From an uncultured Pseudoflavonifractor sp. (GTDB lineage: Bacteria > Bacillota > Clostridia > Oscillospirales > Oscillospiraceae), in the NCBI RefSeq assembly GCF_944387275.1, contig NZ_CALXEG010000005.1, forward strand, positions 1 to 64,000: a DNA stretch of 64,000 nt, written 5' to 3'. Numbering within the stretch: the first letter of the stretch is position 1; each line of letters opens with the position of its first letter. Made by a program: the position numbers and the translations under genes. Shown piece by piece: positions 51,679 through 62,200 of the stretch. The notes beneath the pieces were generated by a model. It was not told where the DNA came from and searched no databases. It was given only the letters and a program-made list of their open reading frames with translations.

Positions 51679-52077
51679 ATGAAAGAATTCTTCAAAAACA
51701 GAACCGCAGGCTCTTTTGTGGGGCTCTTTGCCGCCGTGCTGGCCATTGTCACCGCCTTAGCCCTGCTGATCTACGGCCAGTCCGTCGGTGATTTCCTACC
51801 CGCCGCCTTTCTCCTTCTCCTGGCCGGTGCCGTCTGCGCCGGGGCGGCCTGGGCCACCGGTCTTCCCTTCCTGCCCATTGCCCCCGGCGTGTGCTACGTG
51901 CTGGCCTTCGGCCTCTACCTGAAGCGGGAACTGATGACCATGTCCAATTATTTCAACCAGATCGCCATCGGCAACTCCGGAAGTTCCTTCCAGATGATTA
52001 TAACCTTCCTGGGCCTGATGATGGCTGCCGCGGTGCTGGCCACGGTGTCCAGCTGCTTCCGCCAAAAAAAGGCCTAA
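51679..52077 (+). CDS. Small four-helix membrane protein
   Basis: A 132-residue integral membrane protein with about four hydrophobic helices (SFVGLFAAVLAIVTALALLI, AAFLLLLAGAVCAGAAWATG, a segment near 70-90, and MIITFLGLMMAAAVLATV). No family recognised. It lies 37 bases after the GH3 gene and 69 before the GH2 gene, so it belongs to the same operon and may assist the anchored glycosidase or uptake. ATG 51679 has TGGGG upstream; GTG 51667 is an alternative. Confidence 0.65.
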   Translation: MKEFFKNRTAGSFVGLFAAVLAIVTALALLIYGQSVGDFLPAAFLLLLAGAVCAGAAWATGLPFLPIAPGVCYVLAFGLYLKRELMTMSNYFNQIAIGNSGSSFQMIITFLGLMMAAAVLATVSSCFRQKKA

Positions 52078-52146
52078 GCCGTCCCTGTCCGACCCGGCCG
52101 GAGCTTCTGCCGGTCGGGTCGGAGTCTCAAATATGGAGGTCTCATT

Positions 52147-54549
52147 ATGTCAACTTTCTCCCTGAATTCCGGCTGGCTGGTGGCCCACCTGGGCGAGGAG
52201 GACAAGGCCATTCCCGTCAGCCTCCCCCACGACGCCATGCTCTCCGAGCCCCGCACAGCGGAGTCGGCGGGCGGCACCAACACGGGCTGGTTCCAGGGCC
52301 GGGACTACGTCTATGAAAAGGTCTTTGAAGCCCCGGCAGAGTGGGCGGACCGGGACGTATATCTGGAGTTCGAGGGCGTCTACCGCAACGCCGAGGTGTG
52401 GCTCAACAGCGAGCAGATCGCCTTCCACGCCTACGGCTACACCGGCTTCTACGTCCCTCTGACCGGCAGGGTACGGCTGGGAGAAGAGAACCTGCTCCGG
52501 GTCATTGCCCGCAACGCCGACCAGCCCAACTCCCGCTGGTACTCTGGCGCGGGCATCTACCGCCCGGTATGGCTCCATGTCCTCCCCAAAGCTCACATCG
52601 GCCTCGACGGCCTGAAGATCCAGACGCTGGACCATGTCCACCCCACTGTACGGGTGTCCCTGGCCCTGTCCTGCCCCGGCAACGTCCAGGTCGCCATTCT
52701 GGACGGGGACCGGGAGCTCTCCCGCACCGAGTGCAGCTGCAATCCCGGCGGCGCGGTGGACATTTCCCTCCCCGGCGCGGAGCTGTGGAGCCCGGACCAC
52801 CCCAAGTGCTACACCTGCCGGGCAGTCTTCGGCGAGGACGTGCGGGAGGAATCCTTTGGTATCCGCACCGTCGCCTGCGACAGCAGGCAGGGCTTGTGCA
52901 TCAACGGCGACCGGGTCATCCTCCGGGGCGCCTGCATCCACCACGACAACGGCATTCTGGGGGCAGTCACCCTCCCCGAGGCGGAGGAGCGGAAGGTGCG
53001 CCTGCTGAAACAGGCGGGCTATAACGCCATCCGCTGTGCCCACAACCCCTGTTCCAAGGCCCTGCTGGACGCCTGCGACAGACTGGGCATGCTGGTGCTG
53101 GACGAGTACGCCGACATGTGGTACATCCACAAGACCCGGTATGACTACGCCTCCCACGTGCCGGACAACTGGAAAAATGACCTGCGGGACCTGGTGGACA
53201 AGGACTTCAACCACCCCAGCGTGGTCATGTACTCCATCGGCAACGAGGTGTCCGAAACCGCCCAGAAGCGTGGCATTGAGCTGACCGGGCAGATGACGGA
53301 GTACCTCCACCAGCTGGACGACCGCCCTGTGACCTGCGGCATCAACATCTTCTTCAACTTCCTCAGCTCCATGGGCTTGGGCGTGTACAGCGACAAGAAG
53401 GCAGAGCAGGAGGCGGCCAAGGCGGAGCGGCGCAAAAGCGCCCCGGCGAAGAAGAAGGCCGTGGGCAGCGAGTTCTTCAACAACCTGGCCGGTCTGCTGG
53501 GCGCGGACTTCATGAAATTCGGCGCCACCCTCCACGGCAGCGACGTCAGGACCCGGGACGCCTTTGCCAGGCTGGACGTAGCCGGGTACAACTACGGTGA
53601 AAAGCGCTATCTGCGGGACCTGAAGAAGTACCCCCAGCGGGTCATTCTGGGCAGCGAGACCTTCTGCGCCGACGCGGCCCGGTTCTGGGACCTGGCCAAG
53701 GAGTACCCGGCCCTCATCGGCGACTTTGTGTGGACGGGCATGGACTATCTGGGCGAGGTGGGCCTGGGGGCCATGGAGTACAAAAGCTACGCCCCTGACT
53801 TTGACCACGGCCCCGGCTGGATCGCCGCCGGCGTGGGCGTGCTGGACCTGACCGGCGCACCCACCGGCCAGACCGCCTACACCCAGGTGGCCTTTGAGCT
53901 GTCCCCCATCCGCATCGGCGTGGTCCCCGCCGACCACGCCTTCGAGCCCCACTCTCCCTCTGCCTGGCGCATGAGCAACACCCATGAGACCTGGGCCTGG
54001 AACGGCTGTGAGGGCAAGGAGACACGGGTGGAGGTCTACGCCCGGGGCGCCAAAGTGGCCCTGATCCTCAACGGCAGGCCCATGGGAGAGAAGCGGCTGG
54101 ACCGGGACAGCCGGGCGGCCTTCCGGGTGGCCTGGCAGCCGGGGGAGCTGACCGCCGTGGTCTACAGCTCCGACGGTGCCGAGCTAGGCCGCACCAGCCT
54201 CTCCAGCGCCGGAGAGGAGACCTGTCTCGCCGTGGAGCCAGAGCAGGCTCAGGTGACAGCCGGAGGGCTATGCTATATCCGCCTGAGATATACGGACGAA
54301 AAGGGCAGCCTCAAGCCCCTGGCCCGCGGGGAAATCCATGTGGCGGTGAAGGGCGGCGAGCTGCTGGCCCTGGGCAGCGCCTGCCCCTACAATGAGCGGG
54401 GCTACCTGACCGACACCACCGACACCTACTACGGCCAGGCTCTGGCCATTGTCCGTGCGGACGGGACCGGTACCATTACGGTCCGGGCCGACAGCCCCTA
54501 CGGCAGCGCCCAGGCCAGCGTGCCCTGCCGGGAGGAGGGCGGCAGATGA
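52147..54549 (+). CDS. Glycoside hydrolase family 2 enzyme (cytoplasmic)
   Basis: An 800-residue GH2 enzyme, the family of beta-galactosidases, beta-glucuronidases and beta-mannosidases. Sugar-binding domain about 1-150 (WFQGRDYVYEKVF, NSRWYSGAGIYRPVWLH), Ig-like domain 155-245, TIM barrel 250-590 with the acid/base Glu in MYSIGNEVSE near 368 and nucleophile Glu in VILGSETF near 504, then C-terminal beta domains. A Lys-rich insertion (KAEQEAAKAERRKSAPAKKK) near 418-438 is unusual. No signal peptide, so it acts on imported oligosaccharides. ATG 52147 follows GGAGG. Exact substrate unknown; an arabinoside is possible from context. Confidence 0.85.
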   Translation: MSTFSLNSGWLVAHLGEEDKAIPVSLPHDAMLSEPRTAESAGGTNTGWFQGRDYVYEKVFEAPAEWADRDVYLEFEGVYRNAEVWLNSEQIAFHAYGYTGFYVPLTGRVRLGEENLLRVIARNADQPNSRWYSGAGIYRPVWLHVLPKAHIGLDGLKIQTLDHVHPTVRVSLALSCPGNVQVAILDGDRELSRTECSCNPGGAVDISLPGAELWSPDHPKCYTCRAVFGEDVREESFGIRTVACDSRQGLCINGDRVILRGACIHHDNGILGAVTLPEAEERKVRLLKQAGYNAIRCAHNPCSKALLDACDRLGMLVLDEYADMWYIHKTRYDYASHVPDNWKNDLRDLVDKDFNHPSVVMYSIGNEVSETAQKRGIELTGQMTEYLHQLDDRPVTCGINIFFNFLSSMGLGVYSDKKAEQEAAKAERRKSAPAKKKAVGSEFFNNLAGLLGADFMKFGATLHGSDVRTRDAFARLDVAGYNYGEKRYLRDLKKYPQRVILGSETFCADAARFWDLAKEYPALIGDFVWTGMDYLGEVGLGAMEYKSYAPDFDHGPGWIAAGVGVLDLTGAPTGQTAYTQVAFELSPIRIGVVPADHAFEPHSPSAWRMSNTHETWAWNGCEGKETRVEVYARGAKVALILNGRPMGEKRLDRDSRAAFRVAWQPGELTAVVYSSDGAELGRTSLSSAGEETCLAVEPEQAQVTAGGLCYIRLRYTDEKGSLKPLARGEIHVAVKGGELLALGSACPYNERGYLTDTTDTYYGQALAIVRADGTGTITVRADSPYGSAQASVPCREEGGR

Positions 54550-55223
54550 GCGGCAGCGTAAAAAAGCTGGGCCAGTCCGGCCCCATCCGCACTCTGGTAG
54601 ACCTGTGGCGGCGCCACCCCAAGATCGCCCAGTTCATCACCTATTTCCTGGTAGGAAACCTGGCCACTCTGGTACAGGTGGTACTCATCCCGGTGCTCCA
54701 GCCCGTCTTTGGGGCCACCGGGCTGGTGGACGTGGACCTGCACCTGTTCGGGCCCATCGGCGACCCGGCGGCTGTCACCACCGTGACGGTGGCCGGGGAG
54801 ACCGTCACCGGCCTCAATCCCTACTACGTATTCAACTTCACCGCCGGACCGGTAAACACCCTGGTGCACACCACCCTCAACGGCATCACCGGCGACTACC
54901 TGGCCCACGGCGGTCTGGCCTACTTTCTGGCCACCTTCATCCCCCTGATCCTCTCCCAGGTGGTGAGCTTCTTCATGCAGCGGAAGGTCACCTTCAAGTC
55001 CGACGGCAACGTGGCCTGGCAGGCCATATGGTACTTTCTGGCCTTCTGTGTCATCACCGTGGGGGCCAACGCCCTGTACGGCGTATATCAGCCCTGGCTT
55101 TACAGCACCATCGGCGAGGGGCCCGGCGGCCTGGTGGCCGCCTTCCTCCAGTGCTGCATCGCCTTCTGGGTGTTCTTCCCCATCATGAAAATCATCTTTC
55201 CTGAGAGCAAAACCCAGAGCTGA
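54546..55223 (+). CDS. GtrA-like membrane protein
   Basis: A 225-residue protein of the GtrA/DPMS flippase family, which moves lipid-linked sugars. Four helices occur, with family segments FITYFLVGNLATLVQVVLIP and LSQVVSFFMQRKVTFKSDGN. A loop of about 50 residues after helix 1-2 is longer than usual. Its ATG overlaps the GH2 stop (ATGA), so it is translationally coupled. A polysaccharide-building flippase inside a sugar-degradation operon is unusual; it may instead serve export or surface glycan work. Confidence 0.82.
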   Translation: MSGSVKKLGQSGPIRTLVDLWRRHPKIAQFITYFLVGNLATLVQVVLIPVLQPVFGATGLVDVDLHLFGPIGDPAAVTTVTVAGETVTGLNPYYVFNFTAGPVNTLVHTTLNGITGDYLAHGGLAYFLATFIPLILSQVVSFFMQRKVTFKSDGNVAWQAIWYFLAFCVITVGANALYGVYQPWLYSTIGEGPGGLVAAFLQCCIAFWVFFPIMKIIFPESKTQS

Positions 55224-55256
55224 CCCTGCACAGGCCAGCGTAAAGGAGCCATTTTT

Positions 55257-57644
55257 ATGGAACAGGAGACAACGGCCCGGGCCGTCCTCAGCGGCGGCAC
55301 GGCGCTCGGCATTGAACTGGGTTCCACCCGCATCAAAGCGGTCCTCATCGGGCCCGACCACGCCCCACTGGCCTCCGGCGCATACAGCTGGGAGAGCCGC
55401 CTGGAAAACGGGCTGTGGACCTACCATCTGGATGACATGTGGCAGGGTATCCAGGCTGCCTACGCCCAGATGGCCGCCCAGATCAGGGCGCGGTACGGCG
55501 TCACCCTGCGCCGTCCGGGCGCTCTGGGTGTGTCCGCCATGATGCACGGATACCTGCCCTTTGACCGGCAGGGCCGCCAACTGACGGCTTTCCGCACCTG
55601 GCGCAACACCAAGACCGCCCAGGCGGCGGAGGAGCTGACCGGCTGTCTGGGCTTCAACATCCCCCAGCGGTGGAGCGCCGCCCACCTGTACCAGGCGGTG
55701 CTGGACAGCGAGCCCCACGTGGCACATCTGGACTTTCTCACCACCCTGGCCGGCTATGTCCACTGGCAGCTCACCGGGGAGAAGGTGCTGGGGGTGGGAG
55801 ACGCCTCCGGCATGTTCCCCATCGGTCCGGACATCGTGGACTACGACAAGGACATGCTGGATCGGTTCGACGGCCTGCTCCAGGCCCACGGCCACAGTTT
55901 TACACTGCGGCAGGTGCTGCCCAGGGTGCTCCCGGCAGGGACCGCAGCGGGCACTCTGACCGCTGCCGGCGCCCGGCTGCTGGACCCCACCGGCACACTG
56001 GAGCCCGGCGTGCCCTGCTGTCCCCCGGAGGGGGACGCGGGCACCGGCATGGCCGCCACCAACAGTGTGGCCCCCAGGACAGGCAATGTGTCCGCTGGCA
56101 CCTCCCTGTTCGCCATGGTGGTGCTGGAGCGGCCTCTGTCCAGGGTCTACCCGGAGATCGACCTGGTGGCCACCCCGTCGGGGGCCCCGGCGGCCATGGT
56201 CCACTGCAATACCTGCACCTCCGACCTGGACGCCTGGGTCCGTCTGCTGGGCGAGACGGCGGCCGCCGCCCTCAGCGCCGCCGGGCGCCTCCCCTGCCCC
56301 CTGGTGTACAAGGCCACCGCCAAGACCTGCGGTGAGATCACCGACCTGGTCCGGGAGGCCAACCACGACCCCCGCTGCGCCGGTATCGTGGCCTGGTGCC
56401 ACACCTTCAGCCCCTCCAAGATGTGGATCAACGGGCTGGTGGACCTGCGCAAGCCCTACTGCCATCTGGCCACCCAGTACAACCGGGACATCCCCAACGA
56501 AGAGATCGACATGGACTTCATGAACCTGAACCAGGCCGCCCACGGGGACCGGGAGCACGGCTTTCTGGGCGCCCGGCTCCGTCTGCCCCGGAAGGTCATC
56601 GCCGGCTACTGGCGGGACGAGGCCGTCCAGCGCCGCCTGGGAGACTGGATGCGCGCCGCCGTGGGCGTGGCCTTCTCCCGCTCGCTGAAGGTGATGCGCT
56701 TCGGCGACAACATGCGGGAGGTGGCCGTCACAGAAGGCGACAAGGTGGAGGCCCAGATCAAGCTGGGCTGGCAGGTGAACACCTGGCCGGTGGGCCGGCT
56801 GGTGGAGACCATGGACGCCGTCACCGAGGAACAGATCAATGCCCTGGTGGAGGAGTACCGCAAGAGCTACGACCTGGACCCCGCCGACCTGGAGGTGATC
56901 CGCTACCAGGCCCGGGAGGAGCTGGCCATGAAGGCCATGCTGGACGGCGAGGGCTGCAGGGCCTTCTCCAACAACTTCCAGGACCTGTACGGCATGCGCC
57001 AGCTGCCCGGCCTGGCCACCCAGCACCTGATGGCCCAGGGCTACGGATACGGCGGCGAGGGAGACTGGAAGGTGGCGGCCATGACCGCCATTCTCAAGGC
57101 CATGAGCGAGGGGCAGACCGGCGGCACCGCCTTTATGGAGGACTACACCTATCACCTGGAGCCGGGCAACCAGTACAGTCTGGGCGCCCACATGCTGGAG
57201 GTGTGCCCCTCGGTGGCGGCGGCACGGCCCCGCATTGAGGTCCATCCCCTGGGCATCGGCGACCGGGAGCCCCCCGCCCGGCTGGTGTTTGAGGGCCACG
57301 CGGGCAAGGCCATTGTGGTCAGTCTGGTGGACATGGGCGGCCGGTTCCGGCTCATCTGCCAGGATATCCACTGCGTCAAGCCCATCTTCCCCATGCCCAA
57401 CCTGCCGGTGGCCCGGGTGATGTGGCAGCCCCTCCCCGACCTGACCACCGGCGTGGAGTGCTGGATCACCGCAGGCGGCGCCCACCACACCGTCCTCAGC
57501 TACGACGTGACCGCCGGGCAGATGAGGGACTGGGCCAGGATGATGGACATCGAGTTCGTCCACATCACCGCAGGCACCACGCCGGAGCGTCTGGAGCACG
57601 ACCTCTTCCTCTCCGACCTGGCCTGGAAGCTGAGAGGGCGGTGA
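55257..57644 (+). CDS. Chimeric ORF: ribulokinase-like FGGY N-terminus fused to L-arabinose isomerase
   Basis: A 795-residue ORF of two parts. Residues 1 to about 332 match the N-terminal half of an FGGY sugar kinase of L-ribulokinase/xylulokinase type ([58 protein letters not shown]), lacking the C-terminal ATP-binding half of about 200 residues. From about 340 ([10 protein letters not shown]) to the end it aligns with L-arabinose isomerase ([71 protein letters not shown]), lacking only the first ~40 residues including the GSQHLYG substrate motif. AraA metal-binding and catalytic Glu/His regions remain. ATG 55257 follows AAAGGAG. Best explained by an in-frame deletion joining araB and araA. 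Confidence 0.82.
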   Translation: MEQETTARAVLSGGTALGIELGSTRIKAVLIGPDHAPLASGAYSWESRLENGLWTYHLDDMWQGIQAAYAQMAAQIRARYGVTLRRPGALGVSAMMHGYLPFDRQGRQLTAFRTWRNTKTAQAAEELTGCLGFNIPQRWSAAHLYQAVLDSEPHVAHLDFLTTLAGYVHWQLTGEKVLGVGDASGMFPIGPDIVDYDKDMLDRFDGLLQAHGHSFTLRQVLPRVLPAGTAAGTLTAAGARLLDPTGTLEPGVPCCPPEGDAGTGMAATNSVAPRTGNVSAGTSLFAMVVLERPLSRVYPEIDLVATPSGAPAAMVHCNTCTSDLDAWVRLLGETAAAALSAAGRLPCPLVYKATAKTCGEITDLVREANHDPRCAGIVAWCHTFSPSKMWINGLVDLRKPYCHLATQYNRDIPNEEIDMDFMNLNQAAHGDREHGFLGARLRLPRKVIAGYWRDEAVQRRLGDWMRAAVGVAFSRSLKVMRFGDNMREVAVTEGDKVEAQIKLGWQVNTWPVGRLVETMDAVTEEQINALVEEYRKSYDLDPADLEVIRYQAREELAMKAMLDGEGCRAFSNNFQDLYGMRQLPGLATQHLMAQGYGYGGEGDWKVAAMTAILKAMSEGQTGGTAFMEDYTYHLEPGNQYSLGAHMLEVCPSVAAARPRIEVHPLGIGDREPPARLVFEGHAGKAIVVSLVDMGGRFRLICQDIHCVKPIFPMPNLPVARVMWQPLPDLTTGVECWITAGGAHHTVLSYDVTAGQMRDWARMMDIEFVHITAGTTPERLEHDLFLSDLAWKLRGR

Positions 57645-57649
57645 GCGGC

Positions 57650-58354
57650 ATGCTGGACGAACTGCGGCAGGCCGTATGGGCGGCCAACCTGGAGCTGCCC
57701 CGCCGGGGGCTGGTGACCTACACCTGGGGCAACGTGTCCGGCATCGACCGGGACCGGGGTCTGGTGGTCATCAAGCCCTCCGGCGTGGAATACGAATCCC
57801 TGACGCCTGAGGACCTGGTGGTGGTGGATCTGGACGGCAACACGGTGGAGGGCAGCCTGAACCCCTCCAGCGACACGGCTACCCATCTGGCGCTCTACAG
57901 GGCCTTCCCCCACCTGGGCGGGGTGGTCCACACCCACAGCCCCAACGCCGTGGCCTGGGCCCAGGCAGAGGAGGACATCCCCTGCTACGGCACCACCCAC
58001 GCCGACTACTTCTACGGTCCCATCCCCTGCGCCCGCCGCCTGACCAGGGCGGAGATCGACGGAGACTACGAGGGCAACACAGGCCGGGTCATTGTGGAGA
58101 CCTTCCAGAGCCGGAACATAGACCCGGACTACATCCCCGGCGTGATCTGCGCCGGACACGGCCCCTTTGTCTGGGGCCGCAGCCCGGCTCAGGCGGTATA
58201 CCACAGCGTGGTGCTGGAGGAGGTGGCCCGTATGGCCATTCTCACCCGGCAGGTTTGCCCTGCCGCCCATGCCGCGCCCCAGGCCATGCTGGACAAGCAT
58301 TTTCTTCGCAAGCACGGACCCAACGCCTATTACGGGCAGAAACAGCACGCGTAA
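57650..58354 (+). CDS. araD: L-ribulose-5-phosphate 4-epimerase
   Basis: Converts L-ribulose 5-phosphate to D-xylulose 5-phosphate, the last step of L-arabinose entry into the pentose phosphate pathway. The 234 residues align along their length with Ara[21 protein letters not shown], the zinc ligands in [25 protein letters not shown] and the ending [19 protein letters not shown] 57650 is chosen from family alignment; GTG 57641 overlaps the preceding stop codon. Last gene of the operon. Confidence 0.95.
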   Translation: MLDELRQAVWAANLELPRRGLVTYTWGNVSGIDRDRGLVVIKPSGVEYESLTPEDLVVVDLDGNTVEGSLNPSSDTATHLALYRAFPHLGGVVHTHSPNAVAWAQAEEDIPCYGTTHADYFYGPIPCARRLTRAEIDGDYEGNTGRVIVETFQSRNIDPDYIPGVICAGHGPFVWGRSPAQAVYHSVVLEEVARMAILTRQVCPAAHAAPQAMLDKHFLRKHGPNAYYGQKQHA

Positions 58355-58359
58355 ACGCG

Positions 58360-58404
58360 ATCACGGAGCGCCCCGGACGAAAATCGTCCGGGGCGCTCCG
58401 TGAT
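58360..58404. terminator. Very stable hairpin between convergent araD and lyxose isomerase genes
   Basis: 58360-58380 is the exact reverse complement of 58384-58404, a 21-bp perfect stem with a three-base loop, nearly all G/C. It has no long T-run on either side, so it may terminate weakly or protect the 3' ends of both transcripts. Confidence 0.7.
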
Positions 58405-58470
58405 TCGTCATGGTCTGTGCCGCTCCGTTCCGGGCCGTCATCCCCGCCCGGCGCGGACAATTACAGCGCT

Positions 58471-59157
58471 TTACCGCCCCTTTGCCTGGGGGTACTCGTT
58501 GCACAGCAGGTAGAGTGGGGTTTCATCCTCCTCGATGGTGGGAAAGCGCCCCTGCTTCTCATAGAACCGGTTGTCCACATTGTCGTCATTGGTCATGGAC
58601 ACCTCGCCGATGAGCACCGGGCCGTGGCCCTTCTCCGCCCAGAAGGCGTGGTACTGCCTCTGGGGCAGGGTGATGCTCATGCCGGGCGTCAGGCGGAGCA
58701 CAGTGGCGGCGGGAACCGTCTTCTCCACGCCGTCCAGGTGGACGGTCACCGGCGTATCCGCCAGTTCCTCATCCTCCGTGGCGTTCCACACCTGGACCAT
58801 CAGGTTGCCGCCGCCCCGGTTGATGATGTCCTCCATCTTGCTCCAGTGGAAGTGGTTAGGGGAGAGCTGATCCTCTTGAGAGATAAGCAGCTTCTCCGCG
58901 TAGGGCTTTTTGTACTTGCTGTTGTGCAGGTTTCCGTTGCGGATGGTGAAGAGGGCCAGTCCGATCTCGCGGAATCTCCCGTGGCCATAGTCGGTGATGT
59001 CCCAGCCCAGCATATTGTCCCGGATCTCGTCGCACTCATGCCCGGCCCGCGCCCAGTCCTCCGGGCTCCAATAGGCCCAGGGCGGCAGCCGGAAATTCAT
59101 TTCTTTGCAAAAATCCACCGCATCCCGCAGGATGGCATTGATTTCAGAGCGTTTCAT
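58471..59157 (-). CDS. D-lyxose isomerase (YdaE type)
   Basis: Cupin-fold metal isomerase that interconverts D-lyxose and D-xylulose; related enzymes also use L-ribose or D-mannose. The 228 residues carry the metal-binding set in SPNHFHWSKMEDIINRGGG, with LPQRQYHAFWAEKGHG and GEVSMTNDDNVDNRFY in the C-terminal half, typical of the YdaE family. It could supply D-xylulose to the pentose pathway or recover L-ribulose from L-ribose. ATG 59157 follows AAAGGAG. It lies 78 bases after the SLH protein gene on the same strand, so probably co-transcribed. Confidence 0.88.
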   Translation of the reverse strand: MKRSEINAILRDAVDFCKEMNFRLPPWAYWSPEDWARAGHECDEIRDNMLGWDITDYGHGRFREIGLALFTIRNGNLHNSKYKKPYAEKLLISQEDQLSPNHFHWSKMEDIINRGGGNLMVQVWNATEDEELADTPVTVHLDGVEKTVPAATVLRLTPGMSITLPQRQYHAFWAEKGHGPVLIGEVSMTNDDNVDNRFYEKQGRFPTIEEDETPLYLLCNEYPQAKGR

Positions 59158-59235
59158 ACAGCACGGTCTCCTTTTTGGTATCATGGAGGGCCGGCGGCAG
59201 GAGATCGTCCTGCCGCCGGCCCGGGGATCTGAAGC

Positions 59236-62200
59236 TCAGCCCACCAGGGCCTTGATATAGCGCTGGATGGTAAGGGCGAGCTGGCCGCGGTCTACGGCTC
59301 TGCCCGGGTTCTCAGCCGCTCCCACGCCCGTCTCGGCGCACCACAGGAGAGCTGCCTCCCGCTCGGTCAGCGTCCCATCCTCAGGCTCCACGACGCCCAG
59401 CGCTCCCGCGTACCGGTAGAGCATGACGGCTGTCTGCTCCCACGTCAGGGCAGCGTCAGGCGCAAACCGTCCGCCGCCCACGCCGTTGGTCACGCCGCTG
59501 TCCTGGCACCAGGCCACCGCGTCGGCGTACCACGCCCCGGCCTCCACATCCATGAAGTCCGCGGGCCGGTCCGCCTTCTCCATGCCGTCCAGCCGGTAGA
59601 GCACGGTCACCAAGGTGGCGCGGTCCACGGGAAGCTCAGGCGCAAAGGTCTGATCTCCCGTACCGGAGAAGATGCCCTGGGCGGCCATCTGCTCCGCAGC
59701 CGCCTTGATCTCGGCGTCTGTAATGTCGGTGAAGGACGCCGCTCTCTGCTCAAAGCGGATGACCGCGGATTCCTCCAGCCAGATGCGGGCCCGTCCATTC
59801 TGGATGTATGCGATGGGCAGAACGGTCTCGGTCCCGTCTTCCTCCACGCGGACCGCCACATTGCCGCTGCCGGAGGGGACCTCCACCACAGCGCCGTCCA
59901 CACCGGCGGGGATGGTGATCCGGCTCTGCGCCTCCCCGGCCTCGGTGACCGTGGTCTGCGCCGTCACGCCGTCGGGCCGGGTCAGCGTCTCGGTGACATC
60001 GCCGGTGATCAGGTCTCTCTGCGTGACCAGCTTGCTGCCGTCCGGCAGGGTTTCCACGCTTCCGGAAGCGGTGGGCGGCATGTAATCGGCCGTCTCCTCG
60101 CCGGGCGCCTCCTCAGCGGGGGCGGTGGCGTGGACGATATTGGCGTGGAGCCGCTTGCCGCCCTCGTAGAACATGTGCCAGCGGCCCTCGTCGTCCTGAA
60201 TGAAGCAGGGCGCTCCGGCGCGGCCGTAGTCGGGATAGGCGCTCTCATCGTCCGGGTTGTCGGGGTCGGCAGAGTCCTTGGAGTCGTAGAACACGCCCCA
60301 CTCGATGCACTCGTTCAGGCTCTCGCCCACCTCAAAGGCGTACATGTTGCCGGAGGAGGCGTGGCAGATGACAAAGTAACGGGTCTCACCGTCCACCTCC
60401 CAGGGCATGAACCAGGGACCGGAGAAGTTCCCCTGGTACTCGTCGTTCATGGTGGGGTCCAGCAGCGGTTCCTGAACCACTGTCCAGTCGGTGCCGTTGT
60501 CGGAATAGGCCCAGCAGATGTCCCGGTTCTTGTCGCTGAAGCCGCCGGTGGGGCTGATCATCAGCAGCATGATATACTTGTTGCCCAGCTCCGGGATGGT
60601 GTGCTCAAACACACGGGCATAGCTGGCCTCGCCGCCGTCGCTGCGGAAATCAGTGGCTCTGAGGCACTCGCCGCCGTACTCCCAGTGGAGCAGGTCATCG
60701 GACAGGGCATAGCGGGTGACGGGGTTCTCCCCGTGGAAGTACATGATGTAGCACCCCTGTTCCTCCAGCCACATGACGTAGGGAGAGGACACGTGGGAGA
60801 CATCGTAGTAGGGATCCCACTGGTTGGACACCACCGGGTTGCCATCGTACTCGATCCAGGGCCCGTCCAGAGAGTTGGATACGGCCACGCAGTTGCCTGC
60901 GGGATTGTCATGGGGCGCGTAGAACAGGTAGTAGCGGTAGTCGCCCAGCTCGTTGCTCACGGGGTGGTCCTTGGTGTCCACAATGGTGGGGAAATTGAAC
61001 TCATTTGTGGGGTTGTAGATATAGTCTTCCAGCTCAATGGTATAGCCCTGGGCGGTGAACTCAGGGAACACCGGGGCGGTGCGGTCGGCCTCCACGTTGT
61101 AGACGCCGGAGTACCGGGTCCGTCCGTTGGCCACGGCCTTCACATAGTAGCCGTTGACTGCCAGGCCGCTGGGGATGGTGAGCTGGGCGGAAGCGGTGCC
61201 GCCGATGAAGGAGGCCGTGGCCGGAGCCACGCCGTCCACCGCCTGATGGCGCTTGTCCACCAGGGTCAGGGTCACCTGCTCGCCGTCGGCAAAGCCGGTG
61301 CCGGTGACGCTCACATCCACCACAGCGCTCTCGGTCTCCTTCTGGCTGGTACCGGAGAGGGTGACCTCTGTCACCCGGGCAGGAGACACGCCGTCGGGCA
61401 GCACCTCGCCGGTGCCCAGCCGGACATGCTTCACATCCAGATTGCAGCGGCCGCCGTTGTCAGCGCCCAGGCGGATCAGGTCGCCGCCCTTGTAGGTGGT
61501 GAGGGGGACATTTTCAAAGGCCAGCTGGTCGTCCACGAAGAGATCGAACACATACACGCCCGCGTCCAGCCGCACTACAATACTGAAGGTATGCCACACG
61601 GTGGTGTCCAGCGCCATGGTGTACTCGCCTGTGCCGTTGGACATGGTGCTGACAAAGCCGTCCTCGCCGTAGCCCAGGAAAATGGAGGCGATCTTGCCGT
61701 CGGTGTCGTTGGCGTCCGTGCCCATGCGCACGGCGATCTCATTGGCCTGGTTGTCCACCATGCCGGCTACCCTGGCCTCCACCTGGAGGGTAAAGCCGTC
61801 TCTGGGCAGCGCCAGGGTTGCGGGGGAGATCACCCAGTGATAGAGCTTCTCCGTGCCGATGCCGCTCTCGTTGGGCTTGCTGATGTTAATGTACTCGTCC
61901 TGTTGCGTGATGCTGCCCGTCTTTGTAGAGGAGCGCCAGCCGTCCGCCGTCCAGTCGGGCGCCATGGCGTGGTCCATCAGATCCCAACCGGCGGCAGGGG
62001 CCTGATCGCCTTCCACCAGGACCGGTGTGGTGGTATTCTCCAGGGGGAGCTGAAGGGGGGTGTTGTCCTTGACCACAGTGGCATTGGCCTGGAGATCGCT
62101 CACCGTGGAGCTGGTGTCGTACGCATCCACAAAGGGGTTGAGGCCGTAGAGGTAGCGCACCTGGCCGCTGCCGCCCTCGGGGATGGCCTCCGCCAGGGTC

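Noticed and set aside
54498..57599. Long minus-strand frame opposite GtrA and the kinase-isomerase gene
   Set aside because: Opposite strand carries clear FGGY and AraA motifs; this frame has low-complexity composition only.
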